Source: JALZAI01 sp038207565
GTDB taxonomy: Bacteria > Actinomycetota > Actinomycetes > Mycobacteriales > Jatrophihabitantaceae
Assembly: GCA_038207565.1 (NCBI GenBank)
Contig: JBBQZQ010000021.1
Coordinates: forward strand, 1-64,000
Direction: 5' to 3'
Length of the DNA: 64,000 bases
Shown here: in pieces, positions 6,478-15,448 of the stretch
Layout of the letters: each line of letters starts with the position of its first letter
How positions within the stretch are numbered: the stretch's first letter is position 1
The notes under the pieces: model-generated
What the model saw: only the letters and a program-made list of their open reading frames with translations
The model's database searches: none
What the model was told of the DNA's origin: nothing
Translations under genes and position numbers: made by a program

Positions 6478-8178
6478 ATGTCGCTGATCCTGCGTTACGC
6501 GGTGCGCTCCGATCTCGGTCTCGTCCGAGGCAACAACGAGGATTCCGTGTACGCAGGCCCCCGCCTACTCGCAATCGCCGACGGCATGGGTGGCCATGCC
6601 GCGGGCGAAGTCGCCAGCAAGATCGTCATCGGCACGCTCGAACCGCTCGACGACGACCGGGCCCCTCGTGACCTGATCGCGGCCCTGCGCGACAGTGTCA
6701 TCGACGCCAACCAGCGCATCGCCGATGCCGTCGAACGCGACAACACCCTCGACGGCATGGGCACGACGCTCACCGCGCTCCGCTTCGTCGGCTCGCAGGT
6801 GGGTCTCGTGCATGTCGGCGACTCGCGGGCGTACCTGCTCCGCGACGACGTGCTGGCGCAGATCACGCACGACGACACCTACGTCCAATATCTCGTCGAT
6901 TCGGGGAAGTTGTCGCCCGACGAAGCGAAGGACCATCCCCGCAAGTCCGTGATCCTGCGAGCATTGCGCGGCGCCGAGGTCGAGCCCGACGTCTCGATCC
7001 GCGAGGCGCGCGCGGGAGACCGGTACCTGCTCTGCTCGGACGGCCTCTCCGACGTCGTCTCCACCGACACCATCGCCGAGACGATGCACATTCCCGACCC
7101 GCAGGAATGCGCCGACCGACTCGTCGAGCTCGCTCTGCGCAGCGGTGGTCCCGACAATGTGACAGTCATCGTCGCCGACGTCGTGAACGCCCGGCCCGGT
7201 GACGTCATCGACGACATGCCGGTGGTCGCCGGCGCCTTCGTCGACCCCACCGCCGCCGATATCCCGGGCAGCGACAGCCCAGCCGAGCGGGCTGCTGACA
7301 TGTACCGCACGAAGCCCGATCCGCAGTCCGCTGCCGCCACCCCGTCGCCACGACCGCGGCGCAAGCTGTGGAAGCTTCCGTTCCTCATCCTGGCCGCCCT
7401 CCTGCTTCTCGGCGGCGGTCTCGGCGGCACTTACGCCTGGGCGCACACCCAGTACTACGTCGGCCGGGCCGGCAACGAGGTCGTGATCTATCGCGGCGTG
7501 AATGCCGCCTTCGGCCCGCTGAAGTTCTCCGAGGTCTACCGCGACACCGATCTGAAGCTCGCAGACCTCAATCAGTCCTGGCGTCAGCAGGTCGAGTCCG
7601 GCATCACGGCCAAGGACAAGCTGGATGCTCAGGACATCGTGACCCGCCTGCACGACGAGCGGAAACCGCTGTGCCGCGTGACCGCCACTCCCTCCCCGAC
7701 GGCGAGCACGGGGTCGGGCACCGGCGCGCCGACGCCCACCACACCGAGCGGCACCACACCGAGCGGCACCACACCGAGCGGCACCACGCCGGCCGGCCCG
7801 GCGAACGCCGGGATCACGCCGACGGGCACGGCCGCGGGAGCGTCCATCCTCAGGTCGTCGGTGGCTCGGACGACCACGCAACGGAGCCTGGCCACCCCCG
7901 TGCTCACCGATTCGAGTGCGCCGCGGCAGAGCTTCACCAGCGGCGCGATCATCACCCGCTCTGCGGTGCTGCATGCGATCCCGACCACCCCGACGGTCAC
8001 CGGGTTGCCCAGCGCGGCAAGCACGCCGACGCTCTCCGGCTCCGGCACCGCCTCGAGCCCCACCACCGGCTCCGGCTCCACCTCCGGCTCGAGCGCTGGA
8101 TCATCGACCGACTCGCTCGCCTCAGCGTCTCCGTCGGGCTCCGGGTCGTCCACGGACTCGGGATGTCGTAAACCGTGA
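6478..8178 (+). CDS. pstP: PstP: PP2C-family Ser/Thr protein phosphatase
   Basis: A 566-residue protein whose ATG lies two bases after fhaB. Residues 1-240 are a PPM/PP2C domain with 'GNNEDS' (19-23), 'ADGMGGHAAGE' (Asp35, Gly36, metal-binding), 'SDGLSD' (Asp188) and 'GGPDNVTVIV' (Asp226). A transmembrane helix spans about 301-321, followed by an extracellular domain and a long Thr/Ser/Pro/Gly-rich tail. It dephosphorylates PknB and its substrates. The tail is much longer than in mycobacterial PstP (about 514 residues) and contains an in-frame 15-bp tandem repeat (GTTPS, 7738-7797). The TGA is overlapped by the GTG of a four-codon micro-ORF leading into rodA. Confidence 0.95.
   Translation: MSLILRYAVRSDLGLVRGNNEDSVYAGPRLLAIADGMGGHAAGEVASKIVIGTLEPLDDDRAPRDLIAALRDSVIDANQRIADAVERDNTLDGMGTTLTALRFVGSQVGLVHVGDSRAYLLRDDVLAQITHDDTYVQYLVDSGKLSPDEAKDHPRKSVILRALRGAEVEPDVSIREARAGDRYLLCSDGLSDVVSTDTIAETMHIPDPQECADRLVELALRSGGPDNVTVIVADVVNARPGDVIDDMPVVAGAFVDPTAADIPGSDSPAERAADMYRTKPDPQSAAATPSPRPRRKLWKLPFLILAALLLLGGGLGGTYAWAHTQYYVGRAGNEVVIYRGVNAAFGPLKFSEVYRDTDLKLADLNQSWRQQVESGITAKDKLDAQDIVTRLHDERKPLCRVTATPSPTASTGSGTGAPTPTTPSGTTPSGTTPSGTTPAGPANAGITPTGTAAGASILRSSVARTTTQRSLATPVLTDSSAPRQSFTSGAIITRSAVLHAIPTTPTVTGLPSAASTPTLSGSGTASSPTTGSGSTSGSSAGSSTDSLASASPSGSGSSTDSGCRKP
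7738..7797 (+). repeat. In-frame 15-bp tandem repeat in pstP
   Basis: The unit ACCACACCGAGCGGC occurs three times in a row (7738-7752, 7753-7767, 7768-7782), followed by a diverged fourth copy ACCACGCCGGCCGGC (7783-7797). It encodes TTPSG repeats in the predicted extracellular tail of PstP. The near identity of the copies suggests recent expansion by slippage, so copy number may differ between strains. Confidence 0.85.
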
Positions 8179-8189
8179 GCGCCGCATGA
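8175..8189 (+). CDS. Four-codon micro-ORF bridging pstP and rodA (speculative)
   Basis: GTG at 8175-8177 overlaps the pstP stop TGA (8176-8178); the frame reads V-S-A-A and stops at TGA 8187-8189, which overlaps the rodA ATG (8186-8188). rodA has no clear Shine-Dalgarno of its own. The chain GTGA ... ATGA would carry terminating ribosomes from one gene to the next. This is a pattern in the sequence, not evidence of a functional peptide. Confidence 0.25.
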   Translation: MSAA

Positions 8190-9595
8190 GTTCACCAATG
8201 TCGCGGTACCCGACCCGCCGCAACGCGGAACTGCTGCTGCTTGTCTTCGCGGTGCTCATCGTGGTGGCTGCGGAAGCCGCTGTCGAGGTGACGCGCGACA
8301 ACCACTTCTCCAGCCGGCTGATCACTTACGGTGCCGTGCCGATCGGGGTCGGGCTGGTTGCGCACCTGGTGATCCGGCGCGTCGCACCGTACGCCGATCC
8401 GCTGCTGCTGCCGATCGCCGTGCTACTCAACGGGCTCGGGCTGGTGATGATCCATCGCCTGGATCTCGGCCTGAAACAGCAGGCCGACCAGCTCGGCGAA
8501 CCGTTCAGCGCGGCAGCCCCGACCCAGGTGCTGTGGACCGCGATCGGGGTCGCCTTGTTCGTCGGGTTGATCGTGCTCATCCGCGACCACCGATTTCTGC
8601 AGCGCTACGCCTACACGCTGGCCCTGATCGGACTGGTGTTCCTGCTGCTGCCCACGATCCTGCCCGCCCGGTACTCCGAGGTGAACGGCGCGCGCATCTG
8701 GATCCGGTTGGCGGGTTTCTCCATCCAGCCCGGCGAGTTCGCCAAGATCCTGCTGACGATCTTCGGGGCGGCCTACCTCGTCGCCAAGCGCGATGTGCTG
8801 TCGCTGGCCGGGCGGCGCATCGGCTTCTCGATCCGGCGGCGGTTCGTCGGCTTCGATCTGCCCCGCGGGCGTGACTTCGGCCCGGTGCTCGCCGCCTGGC
8901 TGATTTGCATCGCCGTGCTCGTTCGCGGTCACGACCTCGGCACGTCCCTCCTGTTCTTCGGACTGTTCATCGTGCTGCTCTACGTCACCACCGAGCGCGT
9001 CAGCTGGGTGGTGATCGGCAGCCTGCTGTTCGCGGCGGGCGCCTATGTGTCCTACCAGCTGTTCGGCAACGTGCAGATCCGCGTCGGGGTCTGGTTGCAC
9101 GTATTCGACGCGGTGCACAACGACGACGGCTACCAGCTGCGCCAGTCGCTGTTCGGTCTGGGCACCGGCGGCATCTTCGGCACCGGCCTCGGTGCAGGTC
9201 ATCCGGAACTCGTGCCGCTGCCGGCGACCGACTTCATCGTTTCCTCCTTCGGCGAGGAGACCGGACTGTTCGGAGTGGTCGCACTTCTGATGCTGTACAT
9301 GCTTTTCGTCGCGCGCGGGTTGGCAGCGGCGCTCTCGGTGCGTGACGCCTTCGGCAAGCTGTTCGCGACGGGTCTGTCCTTCCTGGTGGCGCTGCAACTG
9401 TTCGTAGTCATCGCCGGAGTCACCCGGCTGCTGCCCGAGACGGGCCTGACCACGCCGTTCCTGTCCTACGGCGGGTCGTCACTGCTGGCGAACTGGGTGC
9501 TGTTGGCGCTGCTCCTGCGGGTGTCCGACGCGGCACGCCGCCCGGCCACGACACCGCCGCGCTCGGCTGTAGACAAGGTCGAGGTGCCGGCGTGA
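8186..9595 (+). CDS. rodA: RodA/FtsW-type SEDS peptidoglycan polymerase
   Basis: A 469-residue polytopic membrane protein of the SEDS family. Hydrophobic segments are spread over the whole length (about ten to twelve), with the family's C-terminal signatures 'LPATDFIVSSFGEETGLFG' and 'PETGLTTPFLSYGGSSLLANW', plus 'YSEVNGARIWIRLAGFSIQPGEFAKILL' mid-protein. SEDS proteins polymerise lipid II into glycan strands and work with a class B PBP, here PbpA encoded immediately downstream (GTGA overlap at 9592-9595). ATG 8186 is chosen; ATG 8198 is an alternative. The upstream open frame to 7916 lies inside pstP and is not coding in this frame. Confidence 0.93.
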   Translation: MSSPMSRYPTRRNAELLLLVFAVLIVVAAEAAVEVTRDNHFSSRLITYGAVPIGVGLVAHLVIRRVAPYADPLLLPIAVLLNGLGLVMIHRLDLGLKQQADQLGEPFSAAAPTQVLWTAIGVALFVGLIVLIRDHRFLQRYAYTLALIGLVFLLLPTILPARYSEVNGARIWIRLAGFSIQPGEFAKILLTIFGAAYLVAKRDVLSLAGRRIGFSIRRRFVGFDLPRGRDFGPVLAAWLICIAVLVRGHDLGTSLLFFGLFIVLLYVTTERVSWVVIGSLLFAAGAYVSYQLFGNVQIRVGVWLHVFDAVHNDDGYQLRQSLFGLGTGGIFGTGLGAGHPELVPLPATDFIVSSFGEETGLFGVVALLMLYMLFVARGLAAALSVRDAFGKLFATGLSFLVALQLFVVIAGVTRLLPETGLTTPFLSYGGSSLLANWVLLALLLRVSDAARRPATTPPRSAVDKVEVPA

Positions 9596-11154
9596 ACCGT
9601 TCCATTCGGAAGGTAGCCGTCGCGCTCGTAGTGCTGTTGGCCGCGCTGTTCGTGAACCTCAACTTCGTCCAGGTGGTCAAGGGCGGGGAGCTGCGCAACG
9701 ACATCCGCAACCGCCGCGTGTTGCTCAACGAGTACGCCAGCCCGCGCGGTGACATCAACGTCCAGGGCACGGCTGTCGCGCACTCGAAGGCGACCAACGA
9801 CGAGCTGAAGTACCTGCGCACCTACCCGCAGGGTCGCCTCTACGCGGCGGTGACCGGGTACTACTCCTTCGTCTACGGGGCGAGCAGCATCGAGGACGCC
9901 GAGGACGGCGTACTCTCGGGCAACTCCGACAAGCTCTTCGGCTCGCGCGTCAATGATCTGCTCACCGGACGCAATCAGCGAGGCGGCAGCGTCGAGCTCA
10001 CGCTGGACAAGTCAGCCCAGGAAGCGGCCTACCGCAACCTCGTCAAGGACGACAGGGGGAAGTCGCGCGCCGGCGCGGTCGTGGCAATCGAACCCACTAC
10101 CGGCGCCGTTCTCGCCGCGGTCAGTTCGCCGTCTTTCGACCCGTCCACATTGAGCTCGCACAACTCGCAGAGCATCCAGAAGGCCTGGGCTGCCCTGAAT
10201 CCCAGTTCGGGGACCAGTGCATTGGTGAACCGCGCGTTCAACACCCGCTACCCGCCGGGGTCGACCTTCAAGACGATCGTTGCGGCGGCCGCGCTGAAGA
10301 ACGGTGATACCCCCGACTCGCACCTGCTTGCGCCGAACGGCTACTTCCCGCAGACCGGCGCCACCGGCAAGTGCAACGGTACGAACCCCGCCTGCGTGCA
10401 GAACTTCGGCGGTGAAACATGCGATGACGGCAAGACCGCAACGCTGAGCTTTGCCTTCGCCAAGTCCTGCAACACCACGTTCTCCTACCTCGCCGTCGAG
10501 AAGCTCGGCGGGCAGAAGATTGCGAACGAGGCCACGCTGTTCGGCTTCGACAACGACGCGCCGCTGCAGATACCGCTGACCGTGTCGTCGTCCACAGTGG
10601 GGACGAAGACCGACCTGACCGAACCAGGGTTTCTGGCGCGGACCGCCTTCGGCCAACAGGACGTCACGATGACCCCGCTACAGGGCGCAATGATCGCGAG
10701 CGCAGTCGCCAACGACGGCATCCTCATGCAGCCCTACCTCGTTGACAAAGAGGTGGCGCCAAACCTGTCGGTACTCAACAAGACAGTCCCGACCCAGCTC
10801 AGCCAGGTGCTCGATCCCGATCTCGACCGCAGCCTGCAGTCGATGATGGAGGCCGTCGTGACAGCGCCCGAGGGAACCGGCCACTCCGCGGCCATCACCG
10901 GTATCGACGGCGTCGCGGTCGGCGGCAAGACCGGCACGGCCGACACCGGGCGCAAGCTCGCGAACGGCAAGGATGAGCCGCCGCACGCGTGGTTCACCGG
11001 TTACGCCATGCAGAACGGCGTCCCCAAGATCGCGGTCGCTGTCATCATCGAGAACGGTGGCGTCCAGGGCAACGAGACCACCGGCGGTGAGGCCGCGGCG
11101 CCTGTCGCGAAGGCCGTCATGGAGGCCTATCTGAGAGCACACCCAAGCCGATGA
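9592..11154 (+). CDS. pbpA: PbpA: class B penicillin-binding protein (transpeptidase)
   Basis: A 520-residue D,D-transpeptidase. An N-terminal membrane anchor lies at about residues 7-26, followed by a PBP dimerisation-type region and a transpeptidase domain with the three active-site motifs: SxxK as 'STFK' (Ser224, Lys227), SxN as 'SCN' (292-294) and KTG as 'GGKTGT' (446-448). It cross-links peptide stems at the outer face of the membrane as partner of RodA, whose stop codon overlaps its GTG start. In mycobacteria PbpA is involved in septal and polar growth and is regulated by PknB. Confidence 0.95.
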   Translation: MNRSIRKVAVALVVLLAALFVNLNFVQVVKGGELRNDIRNRRVLLNEYASPRGDINVQGTAVAHSKATNDELKYLRTYPQGRLYAAVTGYYSFVYGASSIEDAEDGVLSGNSDKLFGSRVNDLLTGRNQRGGSVELTLDKSAQEAAYRNLVKDDRGKSRAGAVVAIEPTTGAVLAAVSSPSFDPSTLSSHNSQSIQKAWAALNPSSGTSALVNRAFNTRYPPGSTFKTIVAAAALKNGDTPDSHLLAPNGYFPQTGATGKCNGTNPACVQNFGGETCDDGKTATLSFAFAKSCNTTFSYLAVEKLGGQKIANEATLFGFDNDAPLQIPLTVSSSTVGTKTDLTEPGFLARTAFGQQDVTMTPLQGAMIASAVANDGILMQPYLVDKEVAPNLSVLNKTVPTQLSQVLDPDLDRSLQSMMEAVVTAPEGTGHSAAITGIDGVAVGGKTGTADTGRKLANGKDEPPHAWFTGYAMQNGVPKIAVAVIIENGGVQGNETTGGEAAAPVAKAVMEAYLRAHPSR

Positions 11155-11215
11155 CGGTGCGAGGGCAGGCGCCGGAGACAGCGATGGACGACGACAGAGC
11201 AGTGAGGTCAGAGGC

Positions 11216-13135
11216 ATGATGCAGCCGCGACTGGTCGGCGGCCGGTACGAGCTCGGCGAGCTCATCGGCTACGGCGGGATGGCCGAGGTGCACCGAGGAC
11301 GTGACACGCGGCTCGGGCGTGACGTCGCTATCAAGGTGCTGCGTGCCGATCTCGCCCGCGACCCGTCGTTCCTCAACCGGTTCCGCCGCGAGGCGCAGGC
11401 CGCGGCCGGCCTGAACCACCCGTCCATCGTCTCGGTCTATGACACCGGTGAGAACGCCACTGCCGAGGGCACCTCCCAGCCCTACATCGTCATGGAGTTC
11501 GTCGAAGGGCGCACACTGCGCGACATCCTCAAAGTCGAGGGACGCCTGCCCGCGCGACGGGCGATGGAGATCACGGCGGACGTGTGCGGCGCGCTCGACT
11601 TCAGCCACAAGAACGGCCTCATCCACCGCGACGTCAAGCCGGCCAATGTCATGATCACCGAGGCCGGCGCGGTGAAGGTGATGGACTTCGGCATCGCGCG
11701 TGCGGTGGCCGACAATTCCGCGACCGTCACCCAGACGGCGAATGTGATCGGCACGGCGCAGTACCTCTCACCCGAGCAGGCGCGCGGGGAGACCGTCGAC
11801 GCGCGCTCGGACGTGTACTCGACCGGCTGCCTGCTCTACGAGCTGGTCACCGGCGTCCCGCCGTTCCAGGGTGATTCTCCCGTCGCGGTCGCCTACCAGC
11901 ATGTGCGCGAGAACGCCGCCACGCCGTCGTCGCGGGTGCCCGAACTGCCGCGCTCGCTGGACTCGATCGTGATGAAGGCCTTGGCCAAGAACCAGCTCAA
12001 CCGGTACCAGTCCGCCGGCGAGATGCGTACCGACCTGCAGCGTGCCCTCGCCGACCAGCCGGTCAGCGCGGAGTCGGTCATGAGCGACGCGGAGCGCACC
12101 CAGTTCATCAGGCGCACGCCGCCGGTGCCGGTGCTGGTGACCCGGCACGACGTCCCGCCCGACGAGGACGAGCACCGCTCGCGCAGCGGGGTCATCTGGG
12201 CGGCGATCGTCATCGCGCTGCTGCTCGTCATCGGCGGAACCATCTTTGCCATTTCCAAGCTGGGCGACAGCGGCGGCGCCCCCGGGACCACGTCGCCGCC
12301 CGTGCAGGCGGTTGCCGTGCCGTCCGTCATCGGCGACACCCCGGAGACGGCGGCCGCGAAGTTCAAGCACGCACAACTGACCCTGCTGCCGAATACGACG
12401 AGCAAGACGACGAACGGACCGTGTGACGACGGCTCCACACCGAAGCAGGACGGTGGCGTCTGCACGTTGGTCGACCGCACGGGACAGAACGCGCAACCGG
12501 TCACGGTCGGTTCGCAGATCGCCGCCGGATCGACCGTCTATTACCAGACCTACACCCAGGCCAAGGTCAACGTCCCGTCTGTCGTGGGCATGGCCTACTC
12601 CGATGCGGTGAACAAGCTGTCGGACTCGAAGTTGAAGACGTCCCGAAAGGACGTCAACAACAACAGCCCGGCAGGCCAGGTCGTGCAGCAGAGCCCAGAG
12701 GTGAACGTATCGGTCGCCCAGGGTGCGACCGTCACGCTGACCGTCTCGACGGGCAAGCTGAAGCTGCCCGACGTCCGCGGCAAGACCGTGGACGACGCGA
12801 AGGCCGCGCTGAACGCCAAGGGTTTCACCCAGGTCGGCACCGACCAGACGCAGACCACGCCCGACCCGGCCAAGGACGGGTTGATCGCGGACCAGGATCC
12901 GACGCCGGGCATCGCCTACGCGACGACGACGCAAGTCAGTCTGACCGTCTACCAGTACGTCAAGCCGGAACCGACCTGCACCACCGAGACGCCGACGCCG
13001 ACCACGACGCCGACCACGACGACCACGCCGATCGGTTCGCCGACGCCGACCGGGTCGCTGACCATCACCATCACCCCGTCGCCCACCATCACCCCGTCGC
13101 CCACGACGACGCTGCCGCCCTGCGGATCGCCCTAG
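11216..13135 (+). CDS. pknB: PknB: PASTA-domain Ser/Thr protein kinase
   Basis: A 639-residue transmembrane kinase. The kinase domain covers residues 11-275 with the glycine loop 'IGYGGMAEVHRG', Lys40 (VAIK), 'HRDVKPANV' (Asp139) and 'DFG' (Asp157). A juxtamembrane region is followed by one transmembrane helix at about 326-347, then three PASTA repeats ('VPSVIGDT', 'VPSVVGMA', 'LPDVRGKT' mark their starts). The first PASTA repeat has an insertion with two cysteines. A Thr/Pro-rich tail follows. PASTA repeats bind muropeptides or lipid II, so PknB reports wall state to FhaA/FhaB, RodA and PbpA. It is the only kinase here; pknA, which normally lies between pbpA and pknB, is absent (61-bp gap only). 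Confidence 0.95.
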   Translation: MMQPRLVGGRYELGELIGYGGMAEVHRGRDTRLGRDVAIKVLRADLARDPSFLNRFRREAQAAAGLNHPSIVSVYDTGENATAEGTSQPYIVMEFVEGRTLRDILKVEGRLPARRAMEITADVCGALDFSHKNGLIHRDVKPANVMITEAGAVKVMDFGIARAVADNSATVTQTANVIGTAQYLSPEQARGETVDARSDVYSTGCLLYELVTGVPPFQGDSPVAVAYQHVRENAATPSSRVPELPRSLDSIVMKALAKNQLNRYQSAGEMRTDLQRALADQPVSAESVMSDAERTQFIRRTPPVPVLVTRHDVPPDEDEHRSRSGVIWAAIVIALLLVIGGTIFAISKLGDSGGAPGTTSPPVQAVAVPSVIGDTPETAAAKFKHAQLTLLPNTTSKTTNGPCDDGSTPKQDGGVCTLVDRTGQNAQPVTVGSQIAAGSTVYYQTYTQAKVNVPSVVGMAYSDAVNKLSDSKLKTSRKDVNNNSPAGQVVQQSPEVNVSVAQGATVTLTVSTGKLKLPDVRGKTVDDAKAALNAKGFTQVGTDQTQTTPDPAKDGLIADQDPTPGIAYATTTQVSLTVYQYVKPEPTCTTETPTPTTTPTTTTTPIGSPTPTGSLTITITPSPTITPSPTTTLPPCGSP

Positions 13136-13252
13136 GCGTTCCTGGGGGTTCCATCCTTTGAGGTTGATCTTGAGTTTTCAGGCGGCGTTTCCCAGCCTGG
13201 TCGATGTAGTTGTGGACGTGCCGGTCGATGGTCGGGGCGAACCCCCCAGCGA

Positions 13253-13286
13253 TGACGGGCGGTCGTCCGCAGACGACCGCCCGTCA
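13253..13286. terminator. Bidirectional hairpin terminator between pknB and the BNR-repeat gene
   Basis: TGACGGGCGGTCGTC at 13253-13267 and its exact reverse complement at 13272-13286 are separated by CGCA. The 15-bp, GC-rich perfect stem lies between the convergent ends of pknB (13135) and the BNR-repeat gene (13302), only 16 bases beyond the latter. No T-run follows on either strand, which is common for terminators in high-GC actinobacteria. Confidence 0.75.
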
Positions 13287-13301
13287 CACCGTGCAGGCTG
13301 G

Positions 13302-15032
13302 CTACGGGGTCGGGTCGGGGTATCCGCCGCCGTAGATGTCGCTGTTGCCGAAGTCCGGAGCGGCGGCGCACGCGGCCGGCGGGAACGGCTTCGGGGTAGA
13401 TGATCCGCCGTTTACGAGTGACTGCCGGTAGACGTCGATCGCCGGGCAATCCTGTGCGTTGCGCACGTCGTTCCACACGGCGGCGCCATACGTGTTGGTG
13501 GCCACCGCGTAGTTGTAGTCGCCGAGGAACTCAGTGGTCAGCCCGTTGGAACTCGACCCGCGGGCATCACCGTCCGCACCCACATGCACCGAGGTGAACG
13601 TCCCAGGCACAAGACCTGGTCGAGCCCCAATGTCAGCGTGCCTCACGACGCCGTGCATCATCCGCGCAGTCGAGGTGTCGTGCTGCCAGTCCTGCAGGTA
13701 GCCGTTATAGGTGACGTACGCATCTCTACCGTTCGGCGAGATCGCGATCGCCGGCTGGTTCGCGCGGCCCTCGCTCAATGTCGAGATCGCCGTCGGCGCG
13801 GAGTAGTTGGTGCCGCCATTGATGGAGTACTCGAGATAGGCCTTCTCGTTATTCTGGCCCGCCCGGTCGTCGGCCCAGGACAGCACGATCTCGTCGGTCG
13901 CTGCGATGCCCGTCGGCGCACCGTTGGCGATGTCCAGGCTCGGGAACACGTCCGTGCGGGCACCGGCGACCCCGTCGATCGTGTACCGGCCCTGCACCGG
14001 GTCGAGCTGACCGATCCCCGCGGTGACCGCGACGACCTGCGGGCGGCTGAAGGTGGCCCCGCCGTCGTAGGAGCGCTGCTGGTAGAACACGCCCGAGTTG
14101 AGCTGCGTGGAAAACCCGGAGTAGACGAGGTAGACGGTGCCGTGGCTGTCGGTCCGCAGCGCACAGCCCTGCCGGCCACCCGTCTGGCCGTTGTTGGTCG
14201 CGGCCGACACCTGCCTCTGGGTCCAAGAGTCCCCACCGTTGGTGGACCGGGCGACGAGCACCGGCTCCGGAGTCGCGTTGCCCTGACCATTGCCCCGGAA
14301 GCCGACGTTGCAGATGTAGACGTTGCCGTAATGCGGGCTCGTCTGCGCGGCGTAGTCCGCGGCGATGGACTCCTTGTCGCTGAACAGCGCGGCGTTCTGC
14401 CGGCTGACCAGCACCGGCGCCATCCAGGCGTTCTTATCACCAGCTGCGGCGGCCGTTACGTTGTCGGTGCGGGAGACGTAGACCGCCTCGGCGCCGCTGA
14501 AGCCTTGCTTGCCGGGGAAGTTCGAGGCCAGGTTGGCGTAGTACAGCCGGGATTGCGAAGTGCTAAAACCGCCGCCTGCGATCGGCTTCGGGCCGAACGC
14601 CAGCTCGGGGTCGCCGCCGCTCACCAGCCCGTGCTCGTAGTACCACGGCAGCGTCCCGATCGGGCCTGGGTACATGCCGGTCCCCGTGCGCGCGCTGTAG
14701 CCGGTGTAAGTCGGCTGCGCCCAGCTGTCACCGCTCGTGGTGGAGAAGTACACCCCCGAGACACCGACGCCGGGCGTGAACGGACACGGGGAAGTCGCGC
14801 TCTGCTGGCACGGGGCCAGATCGATCTCGTCGTTGGAACCGGCCGCGAGCACGGTGGGGTGCAGCGGGTCCACAGCAAGGCCGGGCTCGTTCTGCTTGTT
14901 CTGCGGGAACGGCATCGCCGGACTACCTATCGACACGCGGGAATCGCCACCCGATGGGGCGGCCAGCGCCACGATGGGGCTCATCGTGACCGCGACAGCT
15001 GCTGCCACGACGGTCAACCTGGACAAACGCAT
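13302..15032 (-). CDS. Secreted sialidase-like BNR/Asp-box repeat protein
   Basis: A 576-residue protein with a Sec signal peptide (MRLSRL, hydrophobic core, 'ALAAPSG' cleavage region near residue 25). The mature part contains Asp-box-like S/T-x-D/N-G-G-x-x-W/F motifs ('STTSGDSW', 'STNGGDSW', 'YDGGATF', 'SINGGTNY'), the hallmark of the six-bladed sialidase-like propeller, plus 'NEPGLAVDPLHPTVLAAGSND', frequent in actinobacterial exo-alpha-sialidase-annotated proteins. Catalytic sialidase residues cannot be confirmed, so it may be a glycan-binding propeller and not a true sialidase. ATG 15032 follows a good ribosome binding site (GAGGAG on the minus strand at 15040-15045); the upstream ATG at 15053 is less likely. 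The gene stands alone. Confidence 0.8.
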   Translation of the reverse strand: MRLSRLTVVAAAVAVTMSPIVALAAPSGGDSRVSIGSPAMPFPQNKQNEPGLAVDPLHPTVLAAGSNDEIDLAPCQQSATSPCPFTPGVGVSGVYFSTTSGDSWAQPTYTGYSARTGTGMYPGPIGTLPWYYEHGLVSGGDPELAFGPKPIAGGGFSTSQSRLYYANLASNFPGKQGFSGAEAVYVSRTDNVTAAAAGDKNAWMAPVLVSRQNAALFSDKESIAADYAAQTSPHYGNVYICNVGFRGNGQGNATPEPVLVARSTNGGDSWTQRQVSAATNNGQTGGRQGCALRTDSHGTVYLVYSGFSTQLNSGVFYQQRSYDGGATFSRPQVVAVTAGIGQLDPVQGRYTIDGVAGARTDVFPSLDIANGAPTGIAATDEIVLSWADDRAGQNNEKAYLEYSINGGTNYSAPTAISTLSEGRANQPAIAISPNGRDAYVTYNGYLQDWQHDTSTARMMHGVVRHADIGARPGLVPGTFTSVHVGADGDARGSSSNGLTTEFLGDYNYAVATNTYGAAVWNDVRNAQDCPAIDVYRQSLVNGGSSTPKPFPPAACAAAPDFGNSDIYGGGYPDPTP

Positions 15033-15448
15033 CGGTGTCTCCTCGGTCCTCATGGGTCCTGTGGAATCACGGCCGACCCGAACGGCCCTCGTAGGACGGT
15101 ACGGCTCGAAGTCCGCAAGCTTCCCTGACAGTGCTGCACCAGCGCTGAGCCGTCAAGTGCACCCGGTGCCTGCCGGTTAGGCGGTGTCGTGCCCGGCGAT
15201 TGAACCCGTCGTTTCGAACTCCGTGAAACCCACGCATCGGATTCCGGATGGTTGCGGGCGCCGATGCTGATGATGTTCGCGTCGTTGTGCTCGTGCCGCA
15301 TCATCGCAGGCCGACGGCGGCCCCGGCCAGTCCTTGAAGAATGCAGGAGTGCTGCGAACGCTGCCGGCGCCGTCGGTGCCCGCGCTGGTGACGCAGTGCA
15401 GCTCTAGCCGTAGTCCAGTGCCGTGGTCCAGTGCCGGGTTCGAAACCT
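15033..15448. other. Intergenic region upstream of the BNR-repeat gene
   Basis: About 416 bases without a supported gene, between the end of the histidine kinase and the start of the BNR-repeat gene (both leftward). It should contain the promoter of the BNR gene; no clear -10/-35 pair is visible. A short tandem duplication (GTCCAGTGCC twice, around 15413-15435) lies close to the kinase end. Confidence 0.4.

Noticed and set aside
13584..15128. Long open frame (514 codons) on the plus strand opposite the BNR-repeat gene
   Set aside because: It is the reverse-strand shadow of a high-GC gene; its product is Arg/His/Val-rich without any domain, and the minus-strand frame has a signal peptide and Asp-box motifs.
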